Origin: JAVJUV01 sp047314965
GTDB lineage: Bacteria; Pseudomonadota; Alphaproteobacteria; Rhodobacterales; Rhodobacteraceae
Reading direction: 5' to 3'
Length of the DNA: 64,000 bases
NCBI RefSeq assembly: GCF_047314965.1
Contig: NZ_JBLBVK010000052.1
Location: forward strand, 62,001 to 126,000
Positions 50,879 through 63,151 of this stretch are shown piece after piece. The translations under genes were made by a program, and so were the position numbers. Position 1 is the first letter of the stretch. Every line of letters begins with the position of its first letter. The notes below the pieces were generated by a model. It ran no database searches. It worked only from the letters and a program-made list of their open reading frames with translations, and was not told the DNA's origin.

Positions 50879-53479
50879 ATGGCCATGAATAAGAATAAAG
50901 TCTCAATCCCGCTCTTTGCCCGGGTCATTCTGATCATGGCCGTCATGATGGCGGCGCTGATCGCTCTGGTTACCATGTCCGCCGATCGAAACAGTCGCGA
51001 CATCGCCGAAGACGGCGTACGCATTCTTGCGTCCGAGGTCACGGAACTGGCCGCGGGAAGCCTCTCGGATGCGGTTGGCTCGGCCAAACTCGATACGATT
51101 GAGGCCGCGCTGCGGAAACTGTCGGACCTGAACCGCGAAGATCTTCTGACTGTCGCGGTCTTTGACGGCAACGGTAACGTTCTCGGCGCGACCAACCACG
51201 CCGGTGCGGCCGAACTTGAACGTGTAACCCGTCAGGCCATGACGGCCCGGCAGACCGGCGAAGCCGGACAATCCGAGGACGGGTTCCTCCTCGCCTACCC
51301 GGTCACCTTTGGCGACACCGGTCAGGTTGTCGGCATCCTGGCTGCATTGTGGAGCCCCCGTCACCATATGGACACGCTGATCCAGCAGCGCAAAACGCAG
51401 GTCTTATATTCGTCCGTTCTTCTGGCCGCAGCGCTGCTTGCAACCGCAGCCTTTCTTCAAATCGCCTTTCGCAAACCACTTTCCAGGATCGTGGGCAGTA
51501 TCGAGGCTATGGCTGGCGGCGACATTCGGTCAGAGGTGCCAATGACCGGCCATGCAAGCGAGGTTGGCACAGCGGCGCGCGCTGTCGATACGCTGCGGGC
51601 ACAGTTGGTCAAGAATGAAGAACTAAGGCTCGAAGCGGAACTGCTCGGAGGCGGGTTCATGGCCTCCTCGGCTGCAATGGTTATGGCGGACGGTGACCTG
51701 AACATCACGCACTACAACCCGGCGTTCTCGCAATTGGCCGCCGCGCATCGCGAAAATATCCGCGCCCGCCTACCCAACTTCGACCCCGACAACCTGCTCG
51801 GAACCAGCGCGGACGTATTCCATGCCAACCCGGAAGCCACGCGCAAGCGGCTCTCATCCGTCTCCTACCCTCACGAAGCGGACCTTCAGATGGGCGATGC
51901 AGTCCTGTCATTGACGATCAACGCGCTCTATGACGAAAAGAAAACCGTCACAGGATACGTCGTCGAGTGGCAGGATACGACAGAACGACGCAAGACCTCG
52001 GCGATCCTGCATTCCCTGGAATCTGCCCAGCTAAGGGGTGACTTCGGTAAGGACGGCCTGCTCGCCGATATGAACACAGCCTTCGCGGAAGCTTTCGAAT
52101 TGAAGCCCGATATGATTGGTCGCCTCCGAATTCAGGACTTCATCCGGCATGAGAACGGAGATCCGCTTGGCAACCGCCTCAAGGACGCACAGGCAATCGT
52201 CGGGCGCTTCAAAGCAACCACTGGGGGCACGACCCGTCTGCTGGACGGGTTCCTTTCGCCCACGACAAGCGCCACAAATCAGGTCAACGGTCACGTTTTC
52301 ATGGGGCGCGACATAACGGAGGCCGAAGCCCAACTCGAAGCGGCGGCCGCGGCCAACACCCGCATGGCGGCGCAGCAACGTGAAGTCGTCGATGCTTTGC
52401 GCAAAGCCCTGCAGCGCCTGTCCGATGGCGATCTCTCCACGCGCATCGAGATGCATTTCGCCGGGGAATACGAAGTATTGCGGAACGATTTCAACACGGC
52501 GGTCGAATCGCTTGACAGCGCTGTACTGAAGATCGTCGAAAGCGCCGCCACGATCCTCGGCGAGGCCGGAAACATCTCGGGCGCGGCAGACGATCTGTCG
52601 AAGCGCACGGAACAGCAGGCCGCCACGTTGGAAGAGACCGCAGCCGCGATCTCGGAACTGACCGCCTCGGTCGCCTCGGCCGCTGAGGGTGCAAAACAAG
52701 CGAATGACGTCGTCACCAGCGCCCGCGAGAACGCCGCGGCCTCGGGCGCCGTTGTCCAGAAGGCAGTCGAGGCGATGGGAAAGATCGAGAATTCCTCGGA
52801 ACAGATCTCGCGTATAATCGGCGTTATCGACGACATCGCCTTCCAGACCAACCTTCTTGCGCTGAATGCCGGTGTCGAAGCCGCCCGCGCGGGCGATGCC
52901 GGACGCGGCTTCGCCGTCGTCGCCTCCGAGGTGCGCGGACTGGCTCAGCGCTCGTCCGATGCGGCGCGCGAGATCACCAACCTGATCTCGACCTCCGGCG
53001 AACATGTCAAACAGGGCGTGTCGCTCGTCGGCCGCGCCGGTGAAGCGCTCAACGAAATCGTCACCTCAGTCGGTGGCATCGCCGAGCATGTGTCGGCCAT
53101 CGCGATCTCGGCCAGAGAGCAGTCAACCGGGCTCGACGAAATCAATGTCGCCATGAATCGCCTGGATCAGGTCACCCAGAAAAACGTCGCGATGTTCGAA
53201 GAGACGACCGCCGCCTCGCACACAATGACGACTGAGGCCAACAACCTTGTCGAAACCACCGACAGGTTCCGGATCAGCCGAAGCTCCACAGTTCAGGGAC
53301 CTGCGCGGAAGGTAACTTTGGCGGAAACCAAGGCAGTCACCAACGCACACACGACTTCGCGCACCGCCACTCCACCTGCCAACCACGCACCGCGTTCAAC
53401 GCCGGCCAAGCCGCCACAAACCACGGGAAATCTCGCGATAGCCAGCGTTCCAGACAACGACGACTGGGAGGAATTCTGA
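50879..53479 (+). CDS. Methyl-accepting chemotaxis receptor with PAS domains and CheR-tether tail
   Basis: An 866-residue transmembrane receptor. First helix about 12-33, periplasmic sensor to about 172, second helix about 175-195, HAMP (about 197-245), two PAS-like segments (about 250-375 and 380-480), a second HAMP-like linker and the signalling hairpin with the conserved tip IDDIAFQTNLLALNAGVEAARAGDAGRGFAVVA. The C-terminus ends DDWEEF, the xWxxF pentapeptide that docks CheR (and CheB). I start at ATG 50879, 8 bp after AGGA; the ATG at 50873 is too close. It is not next to other che genes but is likely served by the operon at 24544. Confidence 0.94.
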   Translation: MAMNKNKVSIPLFARVILIMAVMMAALIALVTMSADRNSRDIAEDGVRILASEVTELAAGSLSDAVGSAKLDTIEAALRKLSDLNREDLLTVAVFDGNGNVLGATNHAGAAELERVTRQAMTARQTGEAGQSEDGFLLAYPVTFGDTGQVVGILAALWSPRHHMDTLIQQRKTQVLYSSVLLAAALLATAAFLQIAFRKPLSRIVGSIEAMAGGDIRSEVPMTGHASEVGTAARAVDTLRAQLVKNEELRLEAELLGGGFMASSAAMVMADGDLNITHYNPAFSQLAAAHRENIRARLPNFDPDNLLGTSADVFHANPEATRKRLSSVSYPHEADLQMGDAVLSLTINALYDEKKTVTGYVVEWQDTTERRKTSAILHSLESAQLRGDFGKDGLLADMNTAFAEAFELKPDMIGRLRIQDFIRHENGDPLGNRLKDAQAIVGRFKATTGGTTRLLDGFLSPTTSATNQVNGHVFMGRDITEAEAQLEAAAAANTRMAAQQREVVDALRKALQRLSDGDLSTRIEMHFAGEYEVLRNDFNTAVESLDSAVLKIVESAATILGEAGNISGAADDLSKRTEQQAATLEETAAAISELTASVASAAEGAKQANDVVTSARENAAASGAVVQKAVEAMGKIENSSEQISRIIGVIDDIAFQTNLLALNAGVEAARAGDAGRGFAVVASEVRGLAQRSSDAAREITNLISTSGEHVKQGVSLVGRAGEALNEIVTSVGGIAEHVSAIAISAREQSTGLDEINVAMNRLDQVTQKNVAMFEETTAASHTMTTEANNLVETTDRFRISRSSTVQGPARKVTLAETKAVTNAHTTSRTATPPANHAPRSTPAKPPQTTGNLAIASVPDNDDWEEF

Positions 53480-53488
53480 CAGAGGCGG

Positions 53489-53517
53489 CGGCAGGCAAGC
53501 CACCGGGCCGCCTGCCG
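53489..53517 (+). terminator. Hairpin after the chemoreceptor gene
   Basis: CGGCAGGC (53489-53496) pairs with GCCTGCCG (53510-53517) across a 13-base loop, 9 bp after the receptor stop and between convergent genes. No T-run; possible bidirectional terminator. Confidence 0.4.
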
Positions 53518-53602
53518 TCCTGCGGCACCCTTCTGCGATCCCGTGTTGATCCATGTTCCCTGCAAGCCCGCGCGGGACCCGCTGACAGGCAAGCATCTGT
53601 CA

Positions 53603-53890
53603 TCAGACGCACCTCCCCCAAAGGCGGAGCCTGTCGCACAAGTCATCCGCCACTGGGTCTCCCGCTTCCAACGCGTAAACCCAGGCATGGGTCAGAAAAA
53701 ATGCAGCCCGCTCCCGATCGCCGTCGCCTTCCGCCATGCGCGACGCCTCGTCGTAAAGGCGCGACAACCGGGCCGCCCCGCCCTCCTCGTGCGCCGAAAG
53801 AAGACGTCTTTCCAGAGTGGCGCTATCGGCCTTGACCGATCCGCCACTGTCTCCGGGTGCATCCGGAATATCGGGATCCGCAGACGCCAT
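53603..53890 (-). CDS. Small unknown protein downstream of the Rieske oxygenase
   Basis: A 95-residue soluble protein, MASADPDIPDAPGDSGGSVK at the start, then a helical body (ATLERRLLSAHEEGGAARLS, RAAFFLTHAWVYALEAGDP) ending near two Cys. I recognise no family. The start at 53890 is 21 bp after the oxygenase stop; the frame remains open upstream to 54475 but that part lies inside the oxygenase gene and reads as non-protein. No strong ribosome site. The position makes it a possible accessory protein of the oxygenase. Confidence 0.6.
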   Translation of the reverse strand: MASADPDIPDAPGDSGGSVKADSATLERRLLSAHEEGGAARLSRLYDEASRMAEGDGDRERAAFFLTHAWVYALEAGDPVADDLCDRLRLWGRCV

Positions 53891-53910
53891 CACGACCCGG
53901 GACGATCCCG

Positions 53911-55056
53911 TCACTCTGCCGCCGCAGGCGCCGCCTGCATGCGGCTTGCCACCCATTGATGGAACAGAAGCGTCGGGCCGTCCATCGCCGGAGAGAATCT
54001 GCCACCATCGAAACCTGGCGCGCCTCGCGCCGCCTGCATACCTTCGACCACGGCGATATCCTCGACAAAGACCAGCTTCCACTGGTCGGAATTCTTTTGC
54101 CGAAGCTGAGCGGATGTGTCCGGCGACGCATAATAGATGTGGATATGCTCCAGCGTGACCCGCGGCCCCCTGGGCTCCAACAGGATGACAAAGACATGAT
54201 CGCGCTGGACGCCCAGCATCACGTTGGGCGTAACCGTAAGGTATTCGCCTGCCGTGTCCCATTTCTTGGAGAGCCCAGGGAAATCCGGAAAGACCGCACC
54301 GTCCTCGCCGCGGATCTGCCGGTAAACCTTGGTGCCCTGTCCGCCGAACTTGCCCGGCGACTCGATATGGTAATGGTCCTCCAGCCGCGAATAGCTGTTG
54401 AGCCCCGGGTGCACCCAGGGCAGGTGATAGCTCTCGCAATAGTTCTCGACGGCCAGTTTCCAGTTCGTTCGACACTCCAGCTGAAAGGTGCTGTCCACGC
54501 CACCGTGATAGATCGGAACGTCGAACTCAGCCCAACGTTCGATCAGTTCAGCATGCAATTCGGCGAACTCCGGCGCGTCGCCGGAAAGATTCACGAATAC
54601 GACATCCATCCAGACATGGGACCGCACCTCGATGAGCCCCAGTTCCTCCTGCTTGATCCCGGGATGCGTGTTCTGCCCCGGGCCGCCCACATGCGGCGTC
54701 GCCACCAGCCGGCCTTCATGGCTGTAGCACCAGGAATGATAGGGACAGCGGATCGCGCCCTCGATCCGTCTTGGCTCCGTTACCAGGATCATACCCCTGT
54801 GCCGGCAAACGTTCTGGAAGACGCGTATAGCGCCATCCCGCCCGCGCATGACAAAAAGCGGAACGCCAAGATAGTCCAGCGGCCGCGCATCCCCGGGCTG
54901 GGGAATCTCAGAGGCCACGCACACCCCGGCCCAGGTCGAAAACCACAACGGCCCGCGCTCTGCATCATAGACCTCGTCAGAGGTGTAGTGCGCGTTCGGC
55001 AAACCTCGCGCCTGTTCGATGGGCTGCAGGACACCCGAAAGATCGGTCGAAGCCAT
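53911..55056 (-). CDS. Rieske non-heme iron oxygenase, alpha subunit
   Basis: Catalytic subunit of a ring- or amine-hydroxylating oxygenase, 381 residues. The Rieske [2Fe-2S] site is CRHRGM...CPYHSW (about residues 85-107). The mononuclear iron site has ENYCESYHLPWVHPG (two His) with a later Asp (FVEDIAVVEGMQ). The ATG at 55056 has AAGGAG 8 bp upstream; the frame's further 63 codons lack support. No reductase or beta subunit is adjacent, so electrons must come from elsewhere. It resembles the choline/carnitine/stachydrine monooxygenase branch as much as aromatic dioxygenases; substrate unknown. Confidence 0.9.
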   Translation of the reverse strand: MASTDLSGVLQPIEQARGLPNAHYTSDEVYDAERGPLWFSTWAGVCVASEIPQPGDARPLDYLGVPLFVMRGRDGAIRVFQNVCRHRGMILVTEPRRIEGAIRCPYHSWCYSHEGRLVATPHVGGPGQNTHPGIKQEELGLIEVRSHVWMDVVFVNLSGDAPEFAELHAELIERWAEFDVPIYHGGVDSTFQLECRTNWKLAVENYCESYHLPWVHPGLNSYSRLEDHYHIESPGKFGGQGTKVYRQIRGEDGAVFPDFPGLSKKWDTAGEYLTVTPNVMLGVQRDHVFVILLEPRGPRVTLEHIHIYYASPDTSAQLRQKNSDQWKLVFVEDIAVVEGMQAARGAPGFDGGRFSPAMDGPTLLFHQWVASRMQAAPAAAE

Positions 55057-55391
55057 GGACGCATCTCCTTTGGAAGCGTACCCAGTTTCGGAGCCAGCGG
55101 CCCCGGTCATCGCGCCTCTTCGCGACATGGCATCGCCCGAGAGCGTCACCCGGGAACGGCCACCACGAGCCTGCACCTGCTGCGAACGTGCTCGCATCCC
55201 GGGTGCAGGGAACCGCGCCAGCCCTGCAACGCCACGAAACGACACCGCGGAGGTTCCTCACCGCGCTTTGGCCAAGTTTCAGGAAGCGGCAGTAACGACC
55301 CCTGGTTTCGCATTCAAAGATTGATACAATATTGATGCACGGCCAATCGGGTGCTACTAGGCCGCGATCGCTCCACCCATGAGGCCATGCC
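55057..55391. other. 335-bp divergent control region (Rieske / LLM operon)
   Basis: No gene seen. An AT-rich segment at 55315-55340 contains GATTGATACAATATTGAT, which holds a repeated TTGAT and the palindrome CAATATTG, about 55 bp before the LLM gene start; it may bind a regulator. The remainder shows no clear promoter hexamers. Confidence 0.5.
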
Positions 55392-56549
55392 ATGTCAGTC
55401 GTTCCCGTCACCTCCGCCGACCTCGACGCCGCCGAGGTCAGCTGGTTTTCCGCGCTCTGTTCGGACGACTACGAATTCCTCGGCGTGCCCAACGGCGCGC
55501 TTCGCTCCAGCTTCGAACACTGCCGCGACATCCTGCTCGAGGCCGAGGCGCAGGGCTTCCGCAACATTCTCTGCCCCTCCTCCTACCAGGTGGGCCAGGA
55601 CACGCTTTCTTTCGTGGCGGGCATGGCGCCGCTCACGTCGAAGATCAACATGCTCGCGGCCGTGCGCTGCGGCGAGATGCAGCCGATCATGCTGGCCCGC
55701 ACCATCGCCACGCTCGACCACATGCTCAAGGGCCGGCTGACGGTGAACATCATCTCGTCGGATTTCCCCGGTGAAAGGGCCGACAGCGCCTTCCGCTACA
55801 AGCGGTCGCGCGAGGTGGTGGAGATCCTGAAACAGGCCTGGACGCAGGACAAGATCACCTACCACGGCGAGGTCTACAACTTCGACGGCCTCACCACCGA
55901 CCCGGCCCGGCCATACCAGCAGAACGGCGGACCGCTGCTCTACTTCGGCGGCTACTCGCCGGACGCCCTCGATCTCTGCGGACAGCATTGCGACGTCTAC
56001 CTGATGTGGCCGGAACCCAAGGATCAGATCGCCGAGCGGATGAAGGCCGCGAATGCCGCCGCCGAAGGCTACGGGCGGACCCTCGACTATGGGCTGCGCG
56101 TCCACATGATCGTCCGCGACACCGAGGCCGAGGCGCGCGAGTACGCCGAGCATCTCGTCTCCAGGCTCGACGACGAATACGGCAAGCTCATCCGTGACCG
56201 CGCGCACGATTCCATCTCGATGGGCGTCGCCCACCAGGCCCGTGCCCGCGAACTGGCCGATCAGTTCGGCTATGTGGAACGGCATCTCTGGACCGGTGTC
56301 GGACGCGCACGCTCCGGATGCGGCGCCGCGCTCGTCGGCTCTGCCGACCAGGTCCTCTCCGAAATCGAAGCCTATAGGAAAATGGGTATCCGGGCCTTCA
56401 TCTTCTCCGGCTACCCGCATATCGAAGAGTGCAAGGCCTTCGGAGAAAAAGTCCTTCCCCAGTTGAAAACCTGCTCGCTGCCCCATGTATACGGGCGCGT
56501 GCCCGATCAGACACCGGCGACGCCGCTAGGAATTGGAGAACGTAAATGA
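55392..56549 (+). CDS. LLM-class flavin-dependent monooxygenase (SsuD-like)
   Basis: Probable FMNH2-using monooxygenase of 385 residues with the bacterial-luciferase barrel. Seen: RNILCPSSYQVGQDTLSFVAG, ATLDHMLKGRLTVNIISSDFP and a late GSADQVLSEIEAYRKMGIRAFIFSG block typical of alkanesulfonate and related monooxygenases. The classical SsuD active-site residues cannot be confirmed from memory. GAGG lies 8 bp before the ATG. It overlaps the aldo/keto reductase (ATGA), and a flavin reductase gene follows, so this is a two-component system, perhaps for an organosulfur or aromatic substrate. Confidence 0.9.
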   Translation: MSVVPVTSADLDAAEVSWFSALCSDDYEFLGVPNGALRSSFEHCRDILLEAEAQGFRNILCPSSYQVGQDTLSFVAGMAPLTSKINMLAAVRCGEMQPIMLARTIATLDHMLKGRLTVNIISSDFPGERADSAFRYKRSREVVEILKQAWTQDKITYHGEVYNFDGLTTDPARPYQQNGGPLLYFGGYSPDALDLCGQHCDVYLMWPEPKDQIAERMKAANAAAEGYGRTLDYGLRVHMIVRDTEAEAREYAEHLVSRLDDEYGKLIRDRAHDSISMGVAHQARARELADQFGYVERHLWTGVGRARSGCGAALVGSADQVLSEIEAYRKMGIRAFIFSGYPHIEECKAFGEKVLPQLKTCSLPHVYGRVPDQTPATPLGIGERK

Positions 56550-57439
56550 TGGAACGTATCAGCCTTCCGGGCGGCATCGAATTCAGCCGGATCGTCTACG
56601 GCATGTGGCGCGTGGGCGATGATGACGACACCTCGCCCGCCCATATCCGCGCCAAGATCGAGGCCTGCCTCGAACAGGGCATCACCACCATCGATCAGGC
56701 GGACATCTATGGCGGCTACACGGCCGAGGCGCTGCTCGGCGCCTGCCTGAAAGAGAGCCCCGGTCTGCGCGACAGGATCGAGATCGTCACGAAATGCGAT
56801 ATCGTGGCCCCGGTCGGCCGCTACGCCGATGCGCGGGTCAAGCATTACGACACCTCCGCCGCCCACATCTCCAGATCCATAGATACCTCGCTGTCCGAAC
56901 TCGGCACCGACCGGATCGACCTCCTTCTGATTCACCGTCCCGATCCCCTGATGGACCACCTGGAAACCGGCAGCGCACTGGACGACGCGGTCAAATCCGG
57001 CAAGGTGCGCGCTGTCGGCGTCTCGAATTTCCGCCCCTGGGACTGGTCCCTCCTTCAGTCGGGGATGGAAACGCCCCTGTCCACCAACCAGATTGAATTA
57101 TCTCTCTCGGCGCATGACGCCTTCGTGAATGGCGACATCGCCCATCTCCAGCAGCATGCGATCCGGCCCATGGCCTGGTCTCCGCTCGGCGGCGGGGCAC
57201 TGATGGGCGGCGACGGCGAACTGCGCCAGGCCCTGTCGAAAGTCGCCATGCAGAACGACACCGACGAGGCCGCCGTCGCCATCGCCTGGCTCCTCGCCCA
57301 TCCCTCGGGCATCCTGCCCGTGATGGGGACAAACCGGATCGACCGGATCCGCGCATTCAGCGATGCGCTGAATGTGAACATGGACCGCCAGACCTGGTTC
57401 GAACTCTACACCGCCGCGCTCGGACGCGAGGTTGCCTGA
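56546..57439 (+). CDS. Aldo/keto reductase
   Basis: NADPH-dependent carbonyl reductase of 297 residues, YdhF-like. It has the TIM-barrel cofactor pattern GGIEFSRIVYGMWRVG, ITTIDQADIYGGYTAEALLG (Asp and catalytic Tyr), the active-site Lys in IVTKCDIV, and DLLLIHRPDPLMD with the His. ATG overlaps the LLM stop. It probably reduces the aldehyde or ketone released by the monooxygenase. Confidence 0.92.
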   Translation: MMERISLPGGIEFSRIVYGMWRVGDDDDTSPAHIRAKIEACLEQGITTIDQADIYGGYTAEALLGACLKESPGLRDRIEIVTKCDIVAPVGRYADARVKHYDTSAAHISRSIDTSLSELGTDRIDLLLIHRPDPLMDHLETGSALDDAVKSGKVRAVGVSNFRPWDWSLLQSGMETPLSTNQIELSLSAHDAFVNGDIAHLQQHAIRPMAWSPLGGGALMGGDGELRQALSKVAMQNDTDEAAVAIAWLLAHPSGILPVMGTNRIDRIRAFSDALNVNMDRQTWFELYTAALGREVA

Positions 57440-57471
57440 CATGCTTTCTTCCTGGTGCAAATACGGGGGGG

Positions 57472-57490
57472 TGTGGGGCAGAGCCCCACA
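57472..57490. repeat. GC-rich hairpin resembling a Rhodobacteraceae intergenic palindrome
   Basis: TGTGGGG and CCCCACA flank a CAGAG loop, preceded by GCAAATACGGGGGG. This layout (AAATAC then a G-run then a GGGGCAGAGCCCC hairpin) resembles short palindromic elements I have met between genes in many Rhodobacteraceae. It can also act as a weak terminator for the aldo/keto reductase gene. Confidence 0.55.
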
Positions 57491-57567
57491 TCGCACGCAG
57501 TGCCAGGAGACATGCGCCGCAGGCGCCCATCCGGGCCCCCGTGAATACGAAGACTGACGGAGACCGC

Positions 57568-58065
57568 ATGGCGACCAGCTTCACACCCGGCCCCGACACC
57601 GTCCGCGCCTTCCGCGACGCGCTTGGACGGTTCGCCACCGGCGTCACGGTCGTGACCTGCCAGTCCGATCTCGGTCCTCTCGGGATAACCGCCAACAGTT
57701 TCGCGTCGCTCTCTCTCGACCCGCCGCTGGTGCTGTGGTCCCCGGCCCGTGCGTCGCGCCGGTTCGAGGCCTTCGCCAACGCGGATCACTACGCCATCCA
57801 CATCCTCTCCGACGCCCAGCAGGATCTCTGCCGGCGCTTCGCCACCCAGGGCCACGACTTCGGAGGTCTGGCCTGGACGGCGAACGACGATGGCGTCCCT
57901 CTCTTCGAAGGCTGCCTTGCGCGCTTCGAATGCACCCGCCATGCCATATACGAAGGCGGCGATCACGCCATCATTGTCGGCCATGTCACCTCCGCGGCCA
58001 CCAATGACGGCCAGCCGTTGCTCTTCGCAGGTGGCCGCTACGGCGGTTTCGAAGACCGGGCCTGA
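57568..58065 (+). CDS. Flavin reductase-like protein
   Basis: Supplies reduced FMN to the LLM monooxygenase. The 165-residue protein has the flavin-reductase family pattern FRDALGRFATGVTVVTCQ, GITANSFASLSLDPPLVLW and ADHYAIHILSDAQQDLCRRFA, and ends with the GRYGGF motif. The ATG at 57568 has GGAG at 7 bp; a GTG at 57541 is possible. Separated from the aldo/keto reductase by a hairpin, it may be transcribed partly on its own. Confidence 0.92.
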   Translation: MATSFTPGPDTVRAFRDALGRFATGVTVVTCQSDLGPLGITANSFASLSLDPPLVLWSPARASRRFEAFANADHYAIHILSDAQQDLCRRFATQGHDFGGLAWTANDDGVPLFEGCLARFECTRHAIYEGGDHAIIVGHVTSAATNDGQPLLFAGGRYGGFEDRA

Positions 58066-58099
58066 GCCTTAACCACAAGTCAATCTTGGTTTACACAAC

Positions 58100-58113
58100 C
58101 ACATGATCATGTG
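58100..58113. repeat. Perfect 14-bp palindrome
   Basis: CACATGATCATGTG lies in the 191-bp gap between converging flavin reductase and dnaE genes, 25 bp left of the 41-bp element. It could be a protein site; too short-looped for a terminator. Confidence 0.6.
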
Positions 58114-58138
58114 CGTCACGCTGGGACGGGCATACAGG

Positions 58139-58179
58139 TGCCATACGTGTTGCCGACGCTTCGCCGACGCTGTGCCGAC
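58139..58179. repeat. Copy B of the 41-bp dispersed element, with 11-bp units
   Basis: 34 of 41 bases match copy A at 35594. Inside and just beyond it GCCGACGC occurs three times at 58152, 58163 and 58174, exactly 11 bp apart, so repeats lie on one face of the helix. It is non-coding here, in the gap between convergent genes. Confidence 0.75.
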
Positions 58180-58256
58180 GCGGACAGTTCATTGAGATAA
58201 AGGCGAATTTCGCTTTTGGTCGTTCATGCAACGGCCGCCGCGGGTAAGCTCACCGC

Positions 58257-61772
<3,516 letters not shown>

Positions 61773-61884
61773 CCTTACACACTATGTTGCGTCATCCCGA
61801 GTCGGAAGCGCAAATCACAGGCGGATGTCCGCGCGTGTCGACTATCTTTCTTCCCATTGCCCGGGCCAGTGCCATTATGCCAAA

Positions 61885-62820
61885 ATGCGCGCTCTGATCC
61901 TCATACTGCTGCTTGCCGCCACCCCTCTTCATGCCTTCCCGGTCAAGCGCTGCATCAACCTCGGCAACGCGCTTGAGGCGCCGCGCGAGGGAGACTGGGG
62001 CTATACCATCGAACGACAGCACCTGTCCGCCATCGCTGAAGCGGGCTTCGACACCATCCGGCTGCCTGTCCGCTTTTCTGCCCACCGAAACACACGGATC
62101 GACCCGGCCTTTCTTGCCCGTGTCGACGAGGTGATCGGCTGGGCGCGCGAAGAAGAGCTGCGCATTATCCTGGACCTGCATCATTTCGAGGAACTGATGA
62201 AGGCTCCGGACACCAATGCCGACGCCTTCCTGGACATCTGGCAAGAGTTGTCTGAACATTATCGGGATGCGCCCCCGGACCTGATATTCGAGTTGCTGAA
62301 CGAACCCTCCGGCGAACTCAGCACCGCACGCGCGATCGGTTTGTACGCTCGCGCCATGCCGCTCATCCGGAACCACAACCCCGACCGCTGGGTTCTCATC
62401 GGCGGAGGCAACTGGTCGGATGTGAAGGAACTCTCCCTTTTACCGGCGTACGACGCCCACACGGTGCACACTTTCCATTTCTACAAACCCTGGGACTTCA
62501 CGCACCAGATGGCCGACTGGATTGAAGACCCGCCACCGCCACGCGGCTGGGGAACCGATCAGGACCGCCGGGAAACCCGCCGCCATCTGCAGCAAGGACT
62601 GAATCACAAGGCCGCGCCGGTCTTTCTGGGCGAGTTCGGCGTGTATGACGCCGCACCATCCGCGGATGCGGTCGAGTGGCTCGCATTCGTGCGCAGGATG
62701 GCCGAGATGGAGAGCATCGGCTGGTGTGCGTGGTCTTTCAGCTCCACCTTCCGCACCTACGAGACAAAGGAAGGTCGCTGGAACACGGATCGACTGGATG
62801 CCTTGATTCCAGAGGAATGA
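61885..62820 (+). CDS. Secreted GH5-family glycoside hydrolase (endoglucanase-like)
   Basis: A 311-residue exported enzyme: signal peptide MRALILILLLAATPLHA, then FPVKRCINLGNALEAPREGDWG, a common GH5 opening. Acid/base Glu in FELLNEPSGEL and nucleophile Glu in VFLGEFGVYD are both present, as is HTFHFYKPWDFTHQ. It would cleave beta-1,4-glucan-type chains in the periplasm or outside. Start at ATG 61885; the frame is open 45 codons upstream but without signal-peptide sense. It may feed the GH1 pathway at 22130, though a glycan-processing envelope role is also possible. Confidence 0.9.
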   Translation: MRALILILLLAATPLHAFPVKRCINLGNALEAPREGDWGYTIERQHLSAIAEAGFDTIRLPVRFSAHRNTRIDPAFLARVDEVIGWAREEELRIILDLHHFEELMKAPDTNADAFLDIWQELSEHYRDAPPDLIFELLNEPSGELSTARAIGLYARAMPLIRNHNPDRWVLIGGGNWSDVKELSLLPAYDAHTVHTFHFYKPWDFTHQMADWIEDPPPPRGWGTDQDRRETRRHLQQGLNHKAAPVFLGEFGVYDAAPSADAVEWLAFVRRMAEMESIGWCAWSFSSTFRTYETKEGRWNTDRLDALIPEE

Positions 62821-63151
62821 CACCGAACCGGCGCAGATTTGGAAACGAAGCACCTCAGGCAACGCAAGCGGCACAAATTGCATATGAAATCATCGATCAT
62901 CGGTTGGATCTGGTCCGCTCCCAACCGAATGGGCCATCGAAGAAGCCGCGCTGCGCCGGGCGCCATGCACGGGAGGAGGAACCGGCCGCAAATACCGAGT
63001 CCGAACCGACCCCACTGACCAGGAGGAACTTACCCGTATGGTCGCATTCCTCGAATGCCTGGGGGGCGAAACCGTGCTGGATCGGCCACTCGGGCGGCCC
63101 TCTGCTGTGCCATCCGGTCCCACGTCCGACTAAAGCCCTGTTCTTCCCGCC
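62821..63151. other. 331-bp intergenic region, possible gene remnant
   Basis: No recognised gene. One plus frame stays open from 62888 to the stop at 63133 (81 codons) but has no ATG, GTG or TTG before 63038. Its reading (PTEWAIEEAALRRAP ... TDQEELTRMVAFLECLGGE) looks protein-like, so it may be the tail of a decayed gene. Confidence 0.45.
63038..63133 (+). CDS. Possible 31-residue small ORF or gene remnant
   Basis: ATG at 63038 starts MVAFLECLGGETVLDRPLGR and stops at 63133. AGGAGG lies 11 bp upstream, a strong but slightly distant ribosome site. No known family; it is as likely the last part of a degraded gene as a real small protein. Confidence 0.25.
   Translation: MVAFLECLGGETVLDRPLGRPSAVPSGPTSD

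Noticed and set aside
53891..54475. Long upstream part of the small minus-strand frame beside the Rieske gene
   Set aside because: It overlaps the Rieske coding region and does not read like a protein; only the last 95 codons after the Rieske stop are plausible.
58203..58217. GCGAATTTCGC with a following T-run as a terminator of the flavin reductase gene
   Set aside because: The arms leave a one-base loop, too tight for a real hairpin, so it was not listed.
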